Assembly (NCBI GenBank): GCA_014896355.1
Contig: JADBKO010000005.1
Coordinates: forward strand, 1 to 34,285
Source of the DNA: Bacillota bacterium
Lineage (GTDB): Bacteria; Bacillota; UBA5301; Bu52
Length of the DNA stretch: 34,285 bases
Direction of reading: 5' to 3'
The notes under the pieces: model-generated
The model's database searches: none
Told to the model about the DNA's origin: nothing
What the model saw: the letters and a program-made list of their open reading frames with translations, nothing else
Translations under genes and position numbers: made by a program
In this document: piece after piece, positions 8,292-17,095 of the stretch
Position numbering within the stretch: position 1 is the first letter of the stretch
Layout of the letters: every line of letters begins with the position of its first letter

Positions 8292-8572
8292 GGCTGCGCG
8301 GTCAGTCTCCTTCAAGGTTTGGTCCCCTTCGTGACCCCTGGCGCTTTTGGCGCTGCGTAGCTTAGAGACCTCCACAGCGCTAAGTGCGTCCCCCCACAGG
8401 ATGTACAGCAGGATGTTACAGTGGTCCGTCCCCCTACTGCAAGGCACGCGGCCACAGTGTGAGCCTGGAGCCCCATACCTCAGCCGGCGCACGGGCCGCA
8501 GGGCATCACCGTGCCCCAGGATTGCGTGGAATAACACTGGATGGCGTTTAACTGTGCTGGATTTCGTCGTTA

Positions 8573-8602
8573 ATCATAGCACCAGCTGCCAGGGATGGTC
8601 AA
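8573..8602 (-). promoter_or_regulatory. Promoter for the HD-GYP gene
   Basis: On the minus strand: TTGACC (8597-8602), an 18-base spacer, TATGAT (8573-8578). Each hexamer matches sigma-A consensus at five of six positions. Transcription would begin near 8566, about 275 nt before ATG 8291. Confidence 0.6.
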
Positions 8603-8734
8603 GGGGCAGGACTTCGGTCGGTGCGGGGCTTATTGCGGGAGCGCGCAATTATATGAATGAATCATAATTATTGTATTAATAGATAGATAAATACATTAGA
8701 TGATAGCATTGTTATCTTCGAAACCTAGGCTGTG

Positions 8735-8763
8735 TTGACACCCATTAGCAACGGAGTTACAAT
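8735..8763 (+). promoter_or_regulatory. Sigma-A promoter of the alpha-glucan operon
   Basis: A perfect -35 TTGACA (8735-8740), an ideal 17-base spacer and a -10 TACAAT (8758-8763, five of six). An AT-rich stretch that could act as an UP element lies upstream. Transcription would begin near 8770, leaving a leader of about 210 nt before the GH65 gene. I saw no clear catabolite-responsive element. Confidence 0.8.
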
Positions 8764-8979
8764 GTGCTTGGCGTGAATACGATTGCATTGAGCGGATTCT
8801 CAATATCTTGGCGTCGAAAGTAGCTCATGAGAGCAAAGCCCCATTACTAGTGACGGAGCGGGCCCAAGGGACAGCAAACGTGTGCGCAAGGGCTAACCCT
8901 GCGCTCGCGCAGGGACCACTTGCGCGTATGATGACCCGATGGCGTTCTTGCAGGGGGTTCCCGGGGGAGGAAGCAGTCC

Positions 8980-11325
8980 ATGCGCGAGGTTTTCCAGGTC
9001 GACGAGTGGAAGATCATTGAGTCTCCGTTTCATCCGGAGCACATGCGCTTCACCGAGAGCATCTTCAGCCTGGCCAATGAATACATGGGGCTGCGGGGAA
9101 ACTTTGAGGAGCAATACTCGGGAGACAGCCTCCAGGGAACCTACATCGCCGGTGTCTATGAGAAACAGCCCACGCGGGTGGGTTGGTGGAAAATCGGCTA
9201 TCCGGAGTACGTAAAGAAGATCATCAATTCGCCCAACTGGCTGGGCATCCGGGTCCTGCTGGACGGGAATGAGCTGGATCTGCTCAAATGGCCGATTATC
9301 AGCTACAGCCGGGAGCTGGACATGCGAAACGGCGTTCTGACCCGCCGCTTTGTGGTACAGGGGCCGCCTGGGCAAACCGGAACCAGTGCAGCCGTGCCGG
9401 CTGCGCCCCGCTACCAGGTGGAGGTCCAGCGCTTCCTGAGCCTGGCAGACCGCGCCATCGCTGCTATCCGCTACTGCGTCGTCCCCTTGGATGGGCCGGC
9501 GGAAGTCACCTTCATGCCCTTCATTGACGGCAAAGTCATCAATGAGGAAGACCGCGCGTACGGCCTCTGGTTCTGGCGGGAGGTGGGGCGCGAACTTTTT
9601 CCCGGCGGCGGGATCCTGACGGAAAAGACCCGCAATACCGGCTTTGCCGTCAGCACCGCCATGCGCTGCCGCGCCGTGTCGGGCCGCACCCTGGCGGAGC
9701 GGGGGACGGAGCGGGAACATTTCGTGGGCTGGTCCTTGGCGGTCCAGACGGCGGCAGGAAAGGCGGCGGAGCTGGAGAAAATTGTGGCGTCCTGCAGCTC
9801 CCGCGACTTCCCCGAAGAGACCTTGGCCCAGACCTGCCGGGAGCGCCTGGAACGGGCGTCGCAGAAGGGGTTCGCTACCCTGCTGGAGGAAAGCACCGCC
9901 GTCTGGGCTGCCCGCTGGCAGGACAGCGACATCGAGATCAAAGGCGATCCCGTGGCGCAGCAGGCGATCCGTTACTGCATCTTCCAGCTGACCCAGCATT
10001 TTGCCGGCACAGACCCACGGCTCAATATTGCCCCCAAAGGGCTGACCGGCGAGCGTTACTGGGGAGTCACCTATTGGGACACGGAGGCTTTTTGCCTGCC
10101 TTTTTATTTATACACGAACCCGGAGGTGGCCCGTAACCTGCTACGTTACCGACACTACTACCTTCCCCAGGCCAAGGCCAATGCAGCCAGGATCGGGCTG
10201 CGCGGCGCCTTGTACCCCATGGCCACCATCGACGGCGAAGAGTGCCACAACGAATGGGAGATCACCATGGAGGAAATCCACCGCAACGGCGCCATCGCCT
10301 ACGCCATCGCCCATTATGTGCAATATACCGGCGACCGGCATTACCTGGTGGAATACGGCCTGGACGTTCTGGTGGAGCTATGCCGCTTTTGGGAGAGCCG
10401 GGTCTCCTACAGCCCCCGCAAAGGCAAATACGTGATTTTGAACGTCACGGGCCCGGATGAATACAAAAACAATGTGGACAACAACTGGTACACCAACACC
10501 ATGGCGGCGTGGACCCTATCGTATACGCTGAAAAGCCTGGCCGAATGCGAAGCGCACTTCCCCGCGGAAACCGCTGCCTGCCTGCAACGGCTCCAGGTCA
10601 GCAGCCGGGAGCGGTCCAAGTGGAGCGAGATCGCAGGCAACATGTACACCCCTTACGACCCCGAGTTGGGCATTTTCCCGCAGGACGACACGTATCTAGA
10701 GAAAATCCAGGGCTTGGCCAAGGACCTGCCTGCCAGCGAGCTGCCCCTGACGCGGCATTGGTCCTGGGATCGCATCCAGCGGCATTGCTACCTGAAGCAG
10801 GCGGACGTCTGCCAAGGGCTGCTGTTTTTGGGCGACCATTTCGACGAGGAGACGAAGCGGCGAAATTACCGGTTCTACGCGGACCGCACGGTGCACGGCT
10901 CGTCGCTGTCCCCTTGCGTGTATTCGATACTGGCCAGCGAGCTAGGGTACGAGGACGAGGCTTACCAGTTGTACCTGCGCGGGGCGCGCCTGGACCTGGA
11001 GGACCGCAATGGCGATTCCGACGAAGGGATTCATCTCACCAGCATGGGTGGCACGTGGATGACCATTGTGCAAGGCTTCGCCGGCTTGCGCGTGAAAGAC
11101 GGCCGCCTGTCGCTGCGCCCCTTTGTGCCGAACAAGTGGCAGGAGTTTTCTTTTCACATCACGTTTCGCGGGCGTCGGCTGCACGTGCGGGCGGCGCGAC
11201 AGTTTACCTGGATTGAACAGCAAACCGGTCCGGACCTGGACATCCTGGTGCATGGCCGGATTGTCCATTTGCAGGCAGGCGGAAGCGTGCAGGTGCAGAA
11301 TCCGGGAAAAGAGGGAGTGGCATGA
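8980..11325 (+). CDS. GH65 disaccharide phosphorylase (maltose/kojibiose type)
   Basis: Inverting phosphorolysis of an alpha-linked glucose disaccharide to beta-glucose 1-phosphate plus glucose, in the cytoplasm. The 781-residue length is normal for the family. The N-terminal beta-sandwich runs from ESIFSLANEYMGLRGNFEE. The (alpha/alpha)6 catalytic barrel contains GVTYWDTEAFCLPFYLYTNP, the substrate-loop block IDGEECHNEWEITMEEIHRNG, and TGPDEYKNNVDNNWYTN, where Glu494 is the expected general acid. The phosphate-site region is HLTSMGGTW. The CHNEWEIT block is common in maltose phosphorylases, but nigerose, kojibiose or trehalose cannot be excluded. GGGGGAGGAAG precedes ATG 8980 by about nine bases. 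The stop overlaps the pgmB start (ATGA), so the two are translationally coupled. That partner explains the fate of the beta-glucose 1-phosphate. Confidence 0.92.
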   Translation: MREVFQVDEWKIIESPFHPEHMRFTESIFSLANEYMGLRGNFEEQYSGDSLQGTYIAGVYEKQPTRVGWWKIGYPEYVKKIINSPNWLGIRVLLDGNELDLLKWPIISYSRELDMRNGVLTRRFVVQGPPGQTGTSAAVPAAPRYQVEVQRFLSLADRAIAAIRYCVVPLDGPAEVTFMPFIDGKVINEEDRAYGLWFWREVGRELFPGGGILTEKTRNTGFAVSTAMRCRAVSGRTLAERGTEREHFVGWSLAVQTAAGKAAELEKIVASCSSRDFPEETLAQTCRERLERASQKGFATLLEESTAVWAARWQDSDIEIKGDPVAQQAIRYCIFQLTQHFAGTDPRLNIAPKGLTGERYWGVTYWDTEAFCLPFYLYTNPEVARNLLRYRHYYLPQAKANAARIGLRGALYPMATIDGEECHNEWEITMEEIHRNGAIAYAIAHYVQYTGDRHYLVEYGLDVLVELCRFWESRVSYSPRKGKYVILNVTGPDEYKNNVDNNWYTNTMAAWTLSYTLKSLAECEAHFPAETAACLQRLQVSSRERSKWSEIAGNMYTPYDPELGIFPQDDTYLEKIQGLAKDLPASELPLTRHWSWDRIQRHCYLKQADVCQGLLFLGDHFDEETKRRNYRFYADRTVHGSSLSPCVYSILASELGYEDEAYQLYLRGARLDLEDRNGDSDEGIHLTSMGGTWMTIVQGFAGLRVKDGRLSLRPFVPNKWQEFSFHITFRGRRLHVRAARQFTWIEQQTGPDLDILVHGRIVHLQAGGSVQVQNPGKEGVA

Positions 11326-11999
11326 GTTCCTGTGTAAAAACGCCCGTTCACTCTCCAATCCGGTACGCGATCTTCGATCTGGACGGTGTCATCACCGACA
11401 CGGCCAAATTCCACTACCTGGCCTGGAAGCGGCTGGCAGACGAGATCGGCGTGCCCTTTGACGAGGACGTCAACGAGCGGCTGCGGGGCGTGGACCGCCT
11501 GGCGTCCTTGCGTATTGTGCTGGAGCGCTCGCCCCGCACGTACTCCGCAGAGGAGCAGCAAGCTCTGGCGGAGCGCAAGAACGGCTACTACCGGGAGCTG
11601 ATCCAAACCATCACGCCGGCGGATCTGCTGCCCGGCATTCCGGAGCTTTTGCAGGCGCTGCGGGAACGCGGCATCCCCATGGCTTTGGCTTCCGCCTCCA
11701 AAAATGCTCCCGACGTCATTACCCGGCTAGGCATCTCCGGCTGGTTCAGCGCCGTGGTGGATGCCGCCAAGATTACCCGGGGCAAGCCGGACCCGGAGAT
11801 TTTCCTGGCTGCGGCAAAGCTTCTGGACGCCCCGCCGCAGCAGTGCGTGGTGGTGGAGGACGCCCAGGCGGGTATCGACGCCGCCAAGCGGGCCGGCATG
11901 CGGGCGGTGGCCGTGAACTGGCGGGGCCGCTTGGAAGGAGCCGACGCCTCCAGCCAAGGGACCCAGGGCCTGACCGTAGACATGCTGCTGGGAACCTGA
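11322..11999 (+). CDS. pgmB: Beta-phosphoglucomutase
   Basis: HAD-family enzyme that converts beta-glucose 1-phosphate, the product of the preceding phosphorylase, to glucose 6-phosphate. The 225-residue protein shows all beta-PGM signatures: FDLDGVITDTAKFHYLAWK with nucleophile Asp19 and acid/base Asp21, the cap-domain RLRGVDRLASL, the phosphate-binding SASKNAP, then RGKPDPEIFL and the Mg-binding VVVEDAQAGIDAA. The gene begins inside the stop codon of the GH65 gene, which is the usual arrangement for these two enzymes. About 120 bp separate it from the pullulanase gene, with no convincing terminator between, so the three genes are read as one operon. Confidence 0.95.
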   Translation: MSSCVKTPVHSPIRYAIFDLDGVITDTAKFHYLAWKRLADEIGVPFDEDVNERLRGVDRLASLRIVLERSPRTYSAEEQQALAERKNGYYRELIQTITPADLLPGIPELLQALRERGIPMALASASKNAPDVITRLGISGWFSAVVDAAKITRGKPDPEIFLAAAKLLDAPPQQCVVVEDAQAGIDAAKRAGMRAVAVNWRGRLEGADASSQGTQGLTVDMLLGT

Positions 12000-12120
12000 T
12001 TGCGGGATTGCGGGCAGCATCGCTGGGGGCTTCGGGGGACTTCGCCGGGCGCCACAGGTGGCTGCTGGGCCGCCGCCGGGAGCGCGGCGGAAAAGCTGGT
12101 GCCTACGGAGGTCTTGCACG

Positions 12121-14085
12121 GTGACCAAACCAGGCTATGCTGCGGCTTTGGTGCGCGAGGGCGGCATCCTGGACAGCCCGGAATACGTTTATCTGGGGGA
12201 TGACCTGGGCGCTACCTACTGTTCCCAGGCCACTACGTTCAAGCTGTGGGCACCCACGGCGCTCAAGGTCAGTGTGCTGCTGTATGACGGACCGGCAGGC
12301 GGGCAGCCACAGCGGATCGCCATGGAGCGGCAGGAAAAAGGTGTCTGGGCCGCCCGGGTCAATGGGGACCTGAAGGGGCGTTACTACGTCTATGAGATTC
12401 TCCATAGCACCGGCTCTGTGACGGTGCCGGATCCCTACTCGCGGGCTGCGGCGGCAAACAGCGCCCGCACCCTGATCTTTGATCCTGCCGATGCCGACCC
12501 CGCAGACTGGGACCAGGATGTGAAGCCGCCCTTCGCGCATCCGGTGGATGCCATCATCTATGAGATGCATGTGCGCGACATGACCATCGATCCCAGCTCC
12601 GGCGTGGCTGCGGCTTACCGCGGCAAATACCTGGGCCTGGCCCAGGAGGGAACGCGGGGCCCGGATGGCGTCACCACGGCGCTGGATCACCTGCGGGACC
12701 TGGGCATCACCCATGTGCATTTGCTGCCGGTGTTCGATTTCGCCAGCGCAGATGAGACGAATCCTCACTCGCGCAACTGGGGCTACGATCCGGTGCTGTA
12801 CAACACGCCCGAAGGCTCGTATGCCACGGATCCCGATGGGGTGGCCCGCATTCGGGAATTCAAGCAGATGGTGCTGGCGCTTCACCGGGCGGGCATCCGG
12901 GTGGTGACCGACATGGTCTACAACCACACTTCCGCCTGGGGCTCGGCCTCCCAGTTCTCCATTTTCGACAAGGTGGTACCGGGCTACTATTACCGGTTCG
13001 ATTCGGCGGGCAACTATGCCGGAGCATCGGGATGCGGCAACGAGGTGGCCTCGGAGCGGCCCATGGTGCGCAAGTTCATCCTGGACTCGGTGAAGTACTG
13101 GGCGCGGGAGTACCACCTGGACGGCATGCGCTTCGACCTCATGGCCCTCATTGACAAAGACACCATGGTCCAGGTGGAAAAGGAGCTGCGCCAGATCGAT
13201 CCGGCGTTTCTGATCTACGGGGAGCCTTGGACCGTGGGGACCTCGCCGCTGCCGCCGGAACAGCAGATTACCAAGGGACACCAAAAAGGCCTTCATATCG
13301 CCGTGTTCAACGACCATTTCCGCGACGCCTTGAAGGGTCCCTGGGATGATGACCACCAAGGCGGGTTCATCAACGGTGCAGCAGGGAAAGAAGCGGCGGT
13401 GGCTTTGGGTGTGGCCGGGGCCGTCCACGACTTCACGGCCAGCCCGGAAGAGACCATTCAGTATGTAACCTGCCACGATGGCATGACGTTGTGGGACCGG
13501 GTGCGCACCAGTAACCCTGAGAACACGCCGGATGAACAAGTGCGCATGGACCTGTTGGGCAATGCCATCGTACTCACCTCGCAGGGCATCCCCTTCATCC
13601 AGGCAGGGGAGGAATTCCTGCGCACCAAAGGGTTCAACGCCAACAGCTTCAATGCCGGTGACCAGGTCAACGCCATCGACTGGTCGCTGAAGGCGAAGAA
13701 CGCCGCGGTGTTTCGTTATTACCAGGGGCTGATCGCACTGCGTAAACAGCACCCCAGCTTCCGGCTGCGGACGGCCGCGGAGATCGAAAAGAGCCTCAAG
13801 GTGCTGCGGGCTGCGGATCACGTGGTGGCCTACAAGCTGCAGAACGGCGGCGACCCGTGGAGCGACATCGTGGTGATCTATAACGGCGGCGCAACCGCCC
13901 AGACCGTGTCGTTGCCGGAAGGCGGTTGGGTGGCGGTGGTGGGCGGCGAGGAAGCCGGCGTGACGCCCATCACGCAGATGGCCAATTATTACGTGGGCCA
14001 GGCTACGGTGCCTGCCTTCAGCGCCATGGTGCTCTACAAAGGGCTGTTCCCCGCGGGCTTCGTGAAGCAGGCGGCGCAGAACTAG
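12121..14085 (+). CDS. pulA: Type I pullulanase, cytosolic (GH13)
   Basis: Debranching enzyme that hydrolyses alpha-1,6 links in pullulan and branched maltodextrins or glycogen. GTG 12121 is the chosen start (ACGGAGG nine bases upstream); the frame is open further upstream but carries no family sequence there. The product is 654 residues with no signal peptide. An N-terminal CBM48-like domain (TTFKLWAPTALKVSVLLYD) is followed by the GH13 barrel with SRNWGYDP, matching the type I pullulanase YNWGYDP signature. The catalytic residues are Asp339 (DGMRFDL), Glu368 (IYGEPW) and Asp453 (CHDGMTLWD). CBM41 and cell-wall domains are absent, so it acts on internal substrate. Together with the GH65 phosphorylase and pgmB it forms a short route from branched alpha-glucan to glucose 6-phosphate. 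A strong terminator follows. Confidence 0.93.
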   Translation: MTKPGYAAALVREGGILDSPEYVYLGDDLGATYCSQATTFKLWAPTALKVSVLLYDGPAGGQPQRIAMERQEKGVWAARVNGDLKGRYYVYEILHSTGSVTVPDPYSRAAAANSARTLIFDPADADPADWDQDVKPPFAHPVDAIIYEMHVRDMTIDPSSGVAAAYRGKYLGLAQEGTRGPDGVTTALDHLRDLGITHVHLLPVFDFASADETNPHSRNWGYDPVLYNTPEGSYATDPDGVARIREFKQMVLALHRAGIRVVTDMVYNHTSAWGSASQFSIFDKVVPGYYYRFDSAGNYAGASGCGNEVASERPMVRKFILDSVKYWAREYHLDGMRFDLMALIDKDTMVQVEKELRQIDPAFLIYGEPWTVGTSPLPPEQQITKGHQKGLHIAVFNDHFRDALKGPWDDDHQGGFINGAAGKEAAVALGVAGAVHDFTASPEETIQYVTCHDGMTLWDRVRTSNPENTPDEQVRMDLLGNAIVLTSQGIPFIQAGEEFLRTKGFNANSFNAGDQVNAIDWSLKAKNAAVFRYYQGLIALRKQHPSFRLRTAAEIEKSLKVLRAADHVVAYKLQNGGDPWSDIVVIYNGGATAQTVSLPEGGWVAVVGGEEAGVTPITQMANYYVGQATVPAFSAMVLYKGLFPAGFVKQAAQN

Positions 14086-14173
14086 GCGTGCGGCCCCGGA
14101 TGCAAAAACGGAGTGAAGGGGCGCCCGGGTGCGTTGGGACCCGGGCCGGTCCCTGGCTGGTTCCATCGCGTGG

Positions 14174-14209
14174 AAGGGCCACGCCCGTGGGAGCGTGGCC
14201 CTTCTTTCC
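14174..14209 (+). terminator. Rho-independent terminator of the alpha-glucan operon
   Basis: Perfect 11-bp stem AAGGGCCACGC / GCGTGGCCCTT with an 8-base loop (14185-14192), followed by CTTTCCTTT. It lies about 90 bp after the pullulanase stop and just before the convergent SIMPL gene end. The T-rich side favours rightward transcripts. Confidence 0.8.
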
Positions 14210-14211
14210 TT

Positions 14212-14970
14212 TCACCTCAGCCCGAACTGGGCGTTGACCGTCACGGAGATGTCTTTTTCCAGAGTGCCGGTGTTATAGATCCCGTAGTCCGAGATATCCG
14301 TGGAATAGGGTTCCGTAATCTGGAACACGCCCTGCCGGGCGGATTGAATGAAGGCCACCGTGTCCCCGCTGCTCTTGGCAATCTGTTCCGCCCGCTGGCG
14401 GGCGTCCACCGTGGCTTCGGCCAGCAGTTTACGTTTGATCTGGCCCAGGTCCGAGATGTAGTATTCCAGGCTGGAGGACTGAACCTCCAACCCGGCGTTC
14501 GCCAGCGTTTCCGGGTTGAGAGCCAGCTTTTGCACAGCCGGGATGTTGCGGGAAATCAGAAACCCGCTTTGGGTGACCCGGTAGCCCAGTGGCTCGGCGC
14601 CTTTGGGATTATAGATCTGGTTGGCGGTGGCGGGCTGGGTGGTGAAATCCTTTAGATCCAACCCCGCCTGGGTCATCAGATCCTGCAAGGCCTGCATATC
14701 GCCTTTAATGGCCGCATACCCGGACTTGAGATTCTGGGGGCCTACGGTGCGGGCCAAGGTGATCCGCCATTTCACGATATCCGATTGCACCCGCGTGGTG
14801 GCTGTGCCCACCACGCTGATGGTTTTGACAGGGAGGCGGCTCTGGTAGAAAAAGAGTCCGAAGACCGCAGCGCCAACCACCAGGCCCAGGCCCAGGATGG
14901 CGGCGGACCAGATGCGGGGCCGTGCGGGATCGGTCTGAACGGGGCCCACCGGGACGGGATTGGTCTGCAT
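14212..14970 (-). CDS. SIMPL (DUF541) domain protein, membrane-anchored
   Basis: SIMPL-domain proteins are mostly periplasmic or surface proteins of poorly known function; some have been linked to oxidative-stress tolerance. ATG 14970 follows an excellent TAAGGAGG. The product is 252 residues: a short proline-rich cytoplasmic N-terminus, one membrane helix (IWSAAILGLGLVVGAAVFGL, about residues 20-40), then the SIMPL domain starting at VKTISVVGTATTRVQSDIVKW. It shows the typical repeating pattern through TQPATANQIYN, YRVTQSGFLIS and ARQRAEQIAKSSGD, to the end ISVTVNAQFGL. It lies 37 bp downstream of the S41 peptidase gene on the same strand and is probably co-transcribed with it. It converges on the pullulanase gene. 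Confidence 0.88.
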   Translation of the reverse strand: MQTNPVPVGPVQTDPARPRIWSAAILGLGLVVGAAVFGLFFYQSRLPVKTISVVGTATTRVQSDIVKWRITLARTVGPQNLKSGYAAIKGDMQALQDLMTQAGLDLKDFTTQPATANQIYNPKGAEPLGYRVTQSGFLISRNIPAVQKLALNPETLANAGLEVQSSSLEYYISDLGQIKRKLLAEATVDARQRAEQIAKSSGDTVAFIQSARQGVFQITEPYSTDISDYGIYNTGTLEKDISVTVNAQFGLR

Positions 14971-15007
14971 ACTTCCTGCCTCCTTAGGTGTAATCTTGCC
15001 CGCGGCC

Positions 15008-16798
15008 TTACTCCGCATTTTGCCGGAGCCACTCGACCACCGCGTCGCGGCCTTCTTGCAGGTCCCGCACGGTGGTGGCGATGGGAACATCGGGATAAAG
15101 GGCGTCGGCCGGATCGCGGGCAGGGTCGGGCCGCACGAAACGGGTGGTGGAAACACTGAAGCTCCAGCCTGTGTTGGGCGTGGTGAAGTTCAAGATGTCG
15201 CCATACTCGCTGGGGGTTCCCCCCGTGGGGGCGCCGGCGAGGGTGGCCAGATGATTGTCCGACAGCATGGCCGCAAAGTCTACGGCGGCACTGAAAGTCT
15301 TCCAGGAGGTCAGTACCACCACCTGCCCGCGGAAGAGCTGATCTGCCGGGGCCCGGGGCTGGATGGGGTAGGGGAACCAGCGGCCGTTGAAAAAGGTTTG
15401 GCTCAGAAACGCAAGAGCCCGCAACCAAAAGCTGCGTTGCTGGGTCAGCTGTGCTGAGGGGCGGGTCCAGCCGGAGCCCGCCCGCAGGCTCTTGTAGGGC
15501 AGGTACTTGAGGAAGGCGCGGACCACCATGGAATTGCCGCCGCCGTTGCGCCGCAAGTCAATGGCGATTCTGGGGATCCCCTCTTTGCGGACAGCAGCGA
15601 AGAACTGGTCCACAGCCCGGCGGTATTCCCGGGTATCGTTGCATTGATCCAGCCAGAACAGGCCGTAGCCGGCTTCGCGGTTCACGGTCCAGCCGAACCA
15701 CGGACGCTCCGGCGCCGGGTTTGAGCCGAATGCCACGCCGGCCTTGTAGACAGGCTGGGATTCGGGAGGCGTCCCGGGCGCGCGGGTGGCAGCGGGGCGC
15801 AGGTTCACCGTCATTCGCCGGCCGTGCCGGAGAATCTCCAGAGGGATGGGGCGGTCTTCCCGGCCGTATTGCTGTAACAGGCGGGAGAAATCCGCCAGAG
15901 AAGCTACAGGTTCCCCGCCCATCTTCAAGATATGGTCGCCGGGCCGCAGCCCTGCCTCCGCCGCCGGAGAGACGCTCCGGCCTGCGAGATCCGTTATAGG
16001 CAGGGTTTGGACCACGGTGAGGCCGGACCACACGGGGACCTCCGCCGTGATCAGCGCTGCGGCGGCGCCCGCCTCCGCGGCAGGAGGGCGGCGGCGGACC
16101 ACAATCTGCACAGTCTCCGGCTGCACAGTCTCCGGCTGCAAGGGATCCGGGGCGGAAACCAGGCCCAGACCTTGCAGGACCAGAGTGTTGGTCAGGTATT
16201 GGCCGGCCAAGGCTTTCACCCAATAGGGATTGCCATGGGGGATCCACCCGTCCAGCGCCGCCAACAGCTGCTCAGGCGAGCGGCCGCCCAGGCTCACCAG
16301 CTGGTCGCCTGCGCGCACGGGCAGGGTGGGGTCCAGCACCCCGGTGACTACGGCCCCGTCTTCGGCCCACGTGAGCCGAATGGGCAGCATCCCCCCGGCA
16401 TCCGGAACCCAGAGATGGGTGTGGGCATCCTCCAGGCTGTTGACCAGGCCGTTGGCCAAGGCGAAGAATCTCCAGGCCGGCTGCGGCCGCTGCAGCTGGG
16501 CCTCCAGTGCCTGGGCCCGGGCGGCGAACCCAGCGCGGGCTGCTCGATCCGCGAGCGCTGGATGGACTTCCTGGATCGTGGCGGAGATATGGCGCAGGTC
16601 TGCCAGCATCTGTTGCGGCTGCAAAAGCTGCTCGCCCGGAAGCGGCCCGGGTTTTTGCGGCGGAGCCGGGGCCGCGGCCTGAGGAGGGGAGGCGGGAGGG
16701 GCGGCGGCCTTTGCCGCCCGGGGTGCGCACGCTGGAACGGCCCACGACAGCGCCGTGGCCGCCACCAGGGCCCAAACCGTCAATGCCCGGAACGACAT
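15008..16798 (-). CDS. Secreted S41 (C-terminal processing) peptidase with PDZ domain
   Basis: Serine peptidase of the Tsp/CtpA type, exported to the cell surface. ATG 16798 is chosen because AAGGAGG lies about ten bases upstream; the product is 596 residues. An N-terminal signal sequence (RALTVWALVAATALSWA) ends at VPAC, which may be a weak lipobox, followed by an Ala/Pro-rich linker. A helical region (about 60-140) with EDAHTHLW precedes a PDZ domain (about 275-350: SPAAEAGLRPGDHILKMGG). The S41 core has AIDLRRNGGGNSM and, near residue 500, TSWKTFSAAVDFAAML, where the serine after TF is the likely nucleophile. A 15-bp tandem duplication at 16107-16136 doubles the peptide PETVQ. The SIMPL gene follows closely, suggesting a shared envelope role (inference). 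Confidence 0.88.
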   Translation of the reverse strand: MSFRALTVWALVAATALSWAVPACAPRAAKAAAPPASPPQAAAPAPPQKPGPLPGEQLLQPQQMLADLRHISATIQEVHPALADRAARAGFAARAQALEAQLQRPQPAWRFFALANGLVNSLEDAHTHLWVPDAGGMLPIRLTWAEDGAVVTGVLDPTLPVRAGDQLVSLGGRSPEQLLAALDGWIPHGNPYWVKALAGQYLTNTLVLQGLGLVSAPDPLQPETVQPETVQIVVRRRPPAAEAGAAAALITAEVPVWSGLTVVQTLPITDLAGRSVSPAAEAGLRPGDHILKMGGEPVASLADFSRLLQQYGREDRPIPLEILRHGRRMTVNLRPAATRAPGTPPESQPVYKAGVAFGSNPAPERPWFGWTVNREAGYGLFWLDQCNDTREYRRAVDQFFAAVRKEGIPRIAIDLRRNGGGNSMVVRAFLKYLPYKSLRAGSGWTRPSAQLTQQRSFWLRALAFLSQTFFNGRWFPYPIQPRAPADQLFRGQVVVLTSWKTFSAAVDFAAMLSDNHLATLAGAPTGGTPSEYGDILNFTTPNTGWSFSVSTTRFVRPDPARDPADALYPDVPIATTVRDLQEGRDAVVEWLRQNAE

Positions 16799-16929
16799 TG
16801 GAATCCAGCCTCCTTCGCTTTGGAACCGTAAACGTGCTCCTGCAAACGTGCCTCTGCGGCCTTTCGTTCTTCGGACGAAGGCCAGGACCTCTGCCGGGCC
16901 GGCCGGGGTCCCCCAGGAGGCTCGTTTGT

Positions 16930-16957
16930 TTGGGAATGCTGTCAGGACCACTATACT
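16930..16957 (+). promoter_or_regulatory. Candidate promoter for the glycine-rich secreted protein
   Basis: TTGGGA (16930-16935), a 16-base spacer and TATACT (16952-16957). The -10 is good (five of six); the -35 matches at four of six. Transcription from about 16964 would give a leader of about 225 nt that includes the long stem at 17096-17163. Confidence 0.42.
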
Positions 16958-17095
16958 ACCGGACGGGCCAGCAGGCAATTGCGGGCGCGAAGGCGGTGGC
17001 GGAGGCTCCTGGAAGCAGCCCGGCCCGCCGGCAGGAAGACCTGGCGGACCGGGCGACGGCGGCCACAGACTGTCAGACCGTGCGAATAACCGAAG

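Larger units (their letters stand above)
8292..8979. other. Divergent regulatory region with two long leaders
   Basis: This stretch of about 690 bp separates the HD-GYP gene (leftward) from the GH65 operon (rightward). It contains a sigma-A-like promoter for each direction, an AT-rich island at about 8640-8730, an HD-GYP leader of about 275 nt and a GH65 leader of about 210 nt. The GH65 leader carries a strong hairpin CCCTGCG-CTCG-CGCAGGG near 8896-8913 with no T-tract. The HD-GYP leader holds several complementary blocks, including GCGCTG/CAGCGC and GGCGC-CAAAA-GCGCC around 8340-8380. I could not assign either leader to a known riboswitch class. Confidence 0.5.

Noticed and set aside
8340-8400. 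A cyclic di-GMP (GEMM) riboswitch before the HD-GYP gene, suggested by GGACGCAC and GCGCC blocks.
   Set aside because: The conserved GCACAGGGCAAACC-like core and the tetraloop-receptor arrangement are not present.
8770-8979. A T-box or classical riboswitch in the GH65 leader.
   Set aside because: There is a strong CCCTGCG/CGCAGGG hairpin, but no AGGGTGG T-box motif, no terminator/antiterminator pair and no known aptamer core.
8893-9999. A 368-codon minus-strand frame opposite the GH65 gene start.
   Set aside because: It runs through the GH65 leader and conserved coding sequence, and its composition is that of an antisense frame.
12103-14166. A 687-codon minus-strand frame opposite the pullulanase gene.
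   Set aside because: The sense strand has a complete catalytic triad and CBM48. The antisense product is rich in His and Arg and has no recognisable fold.
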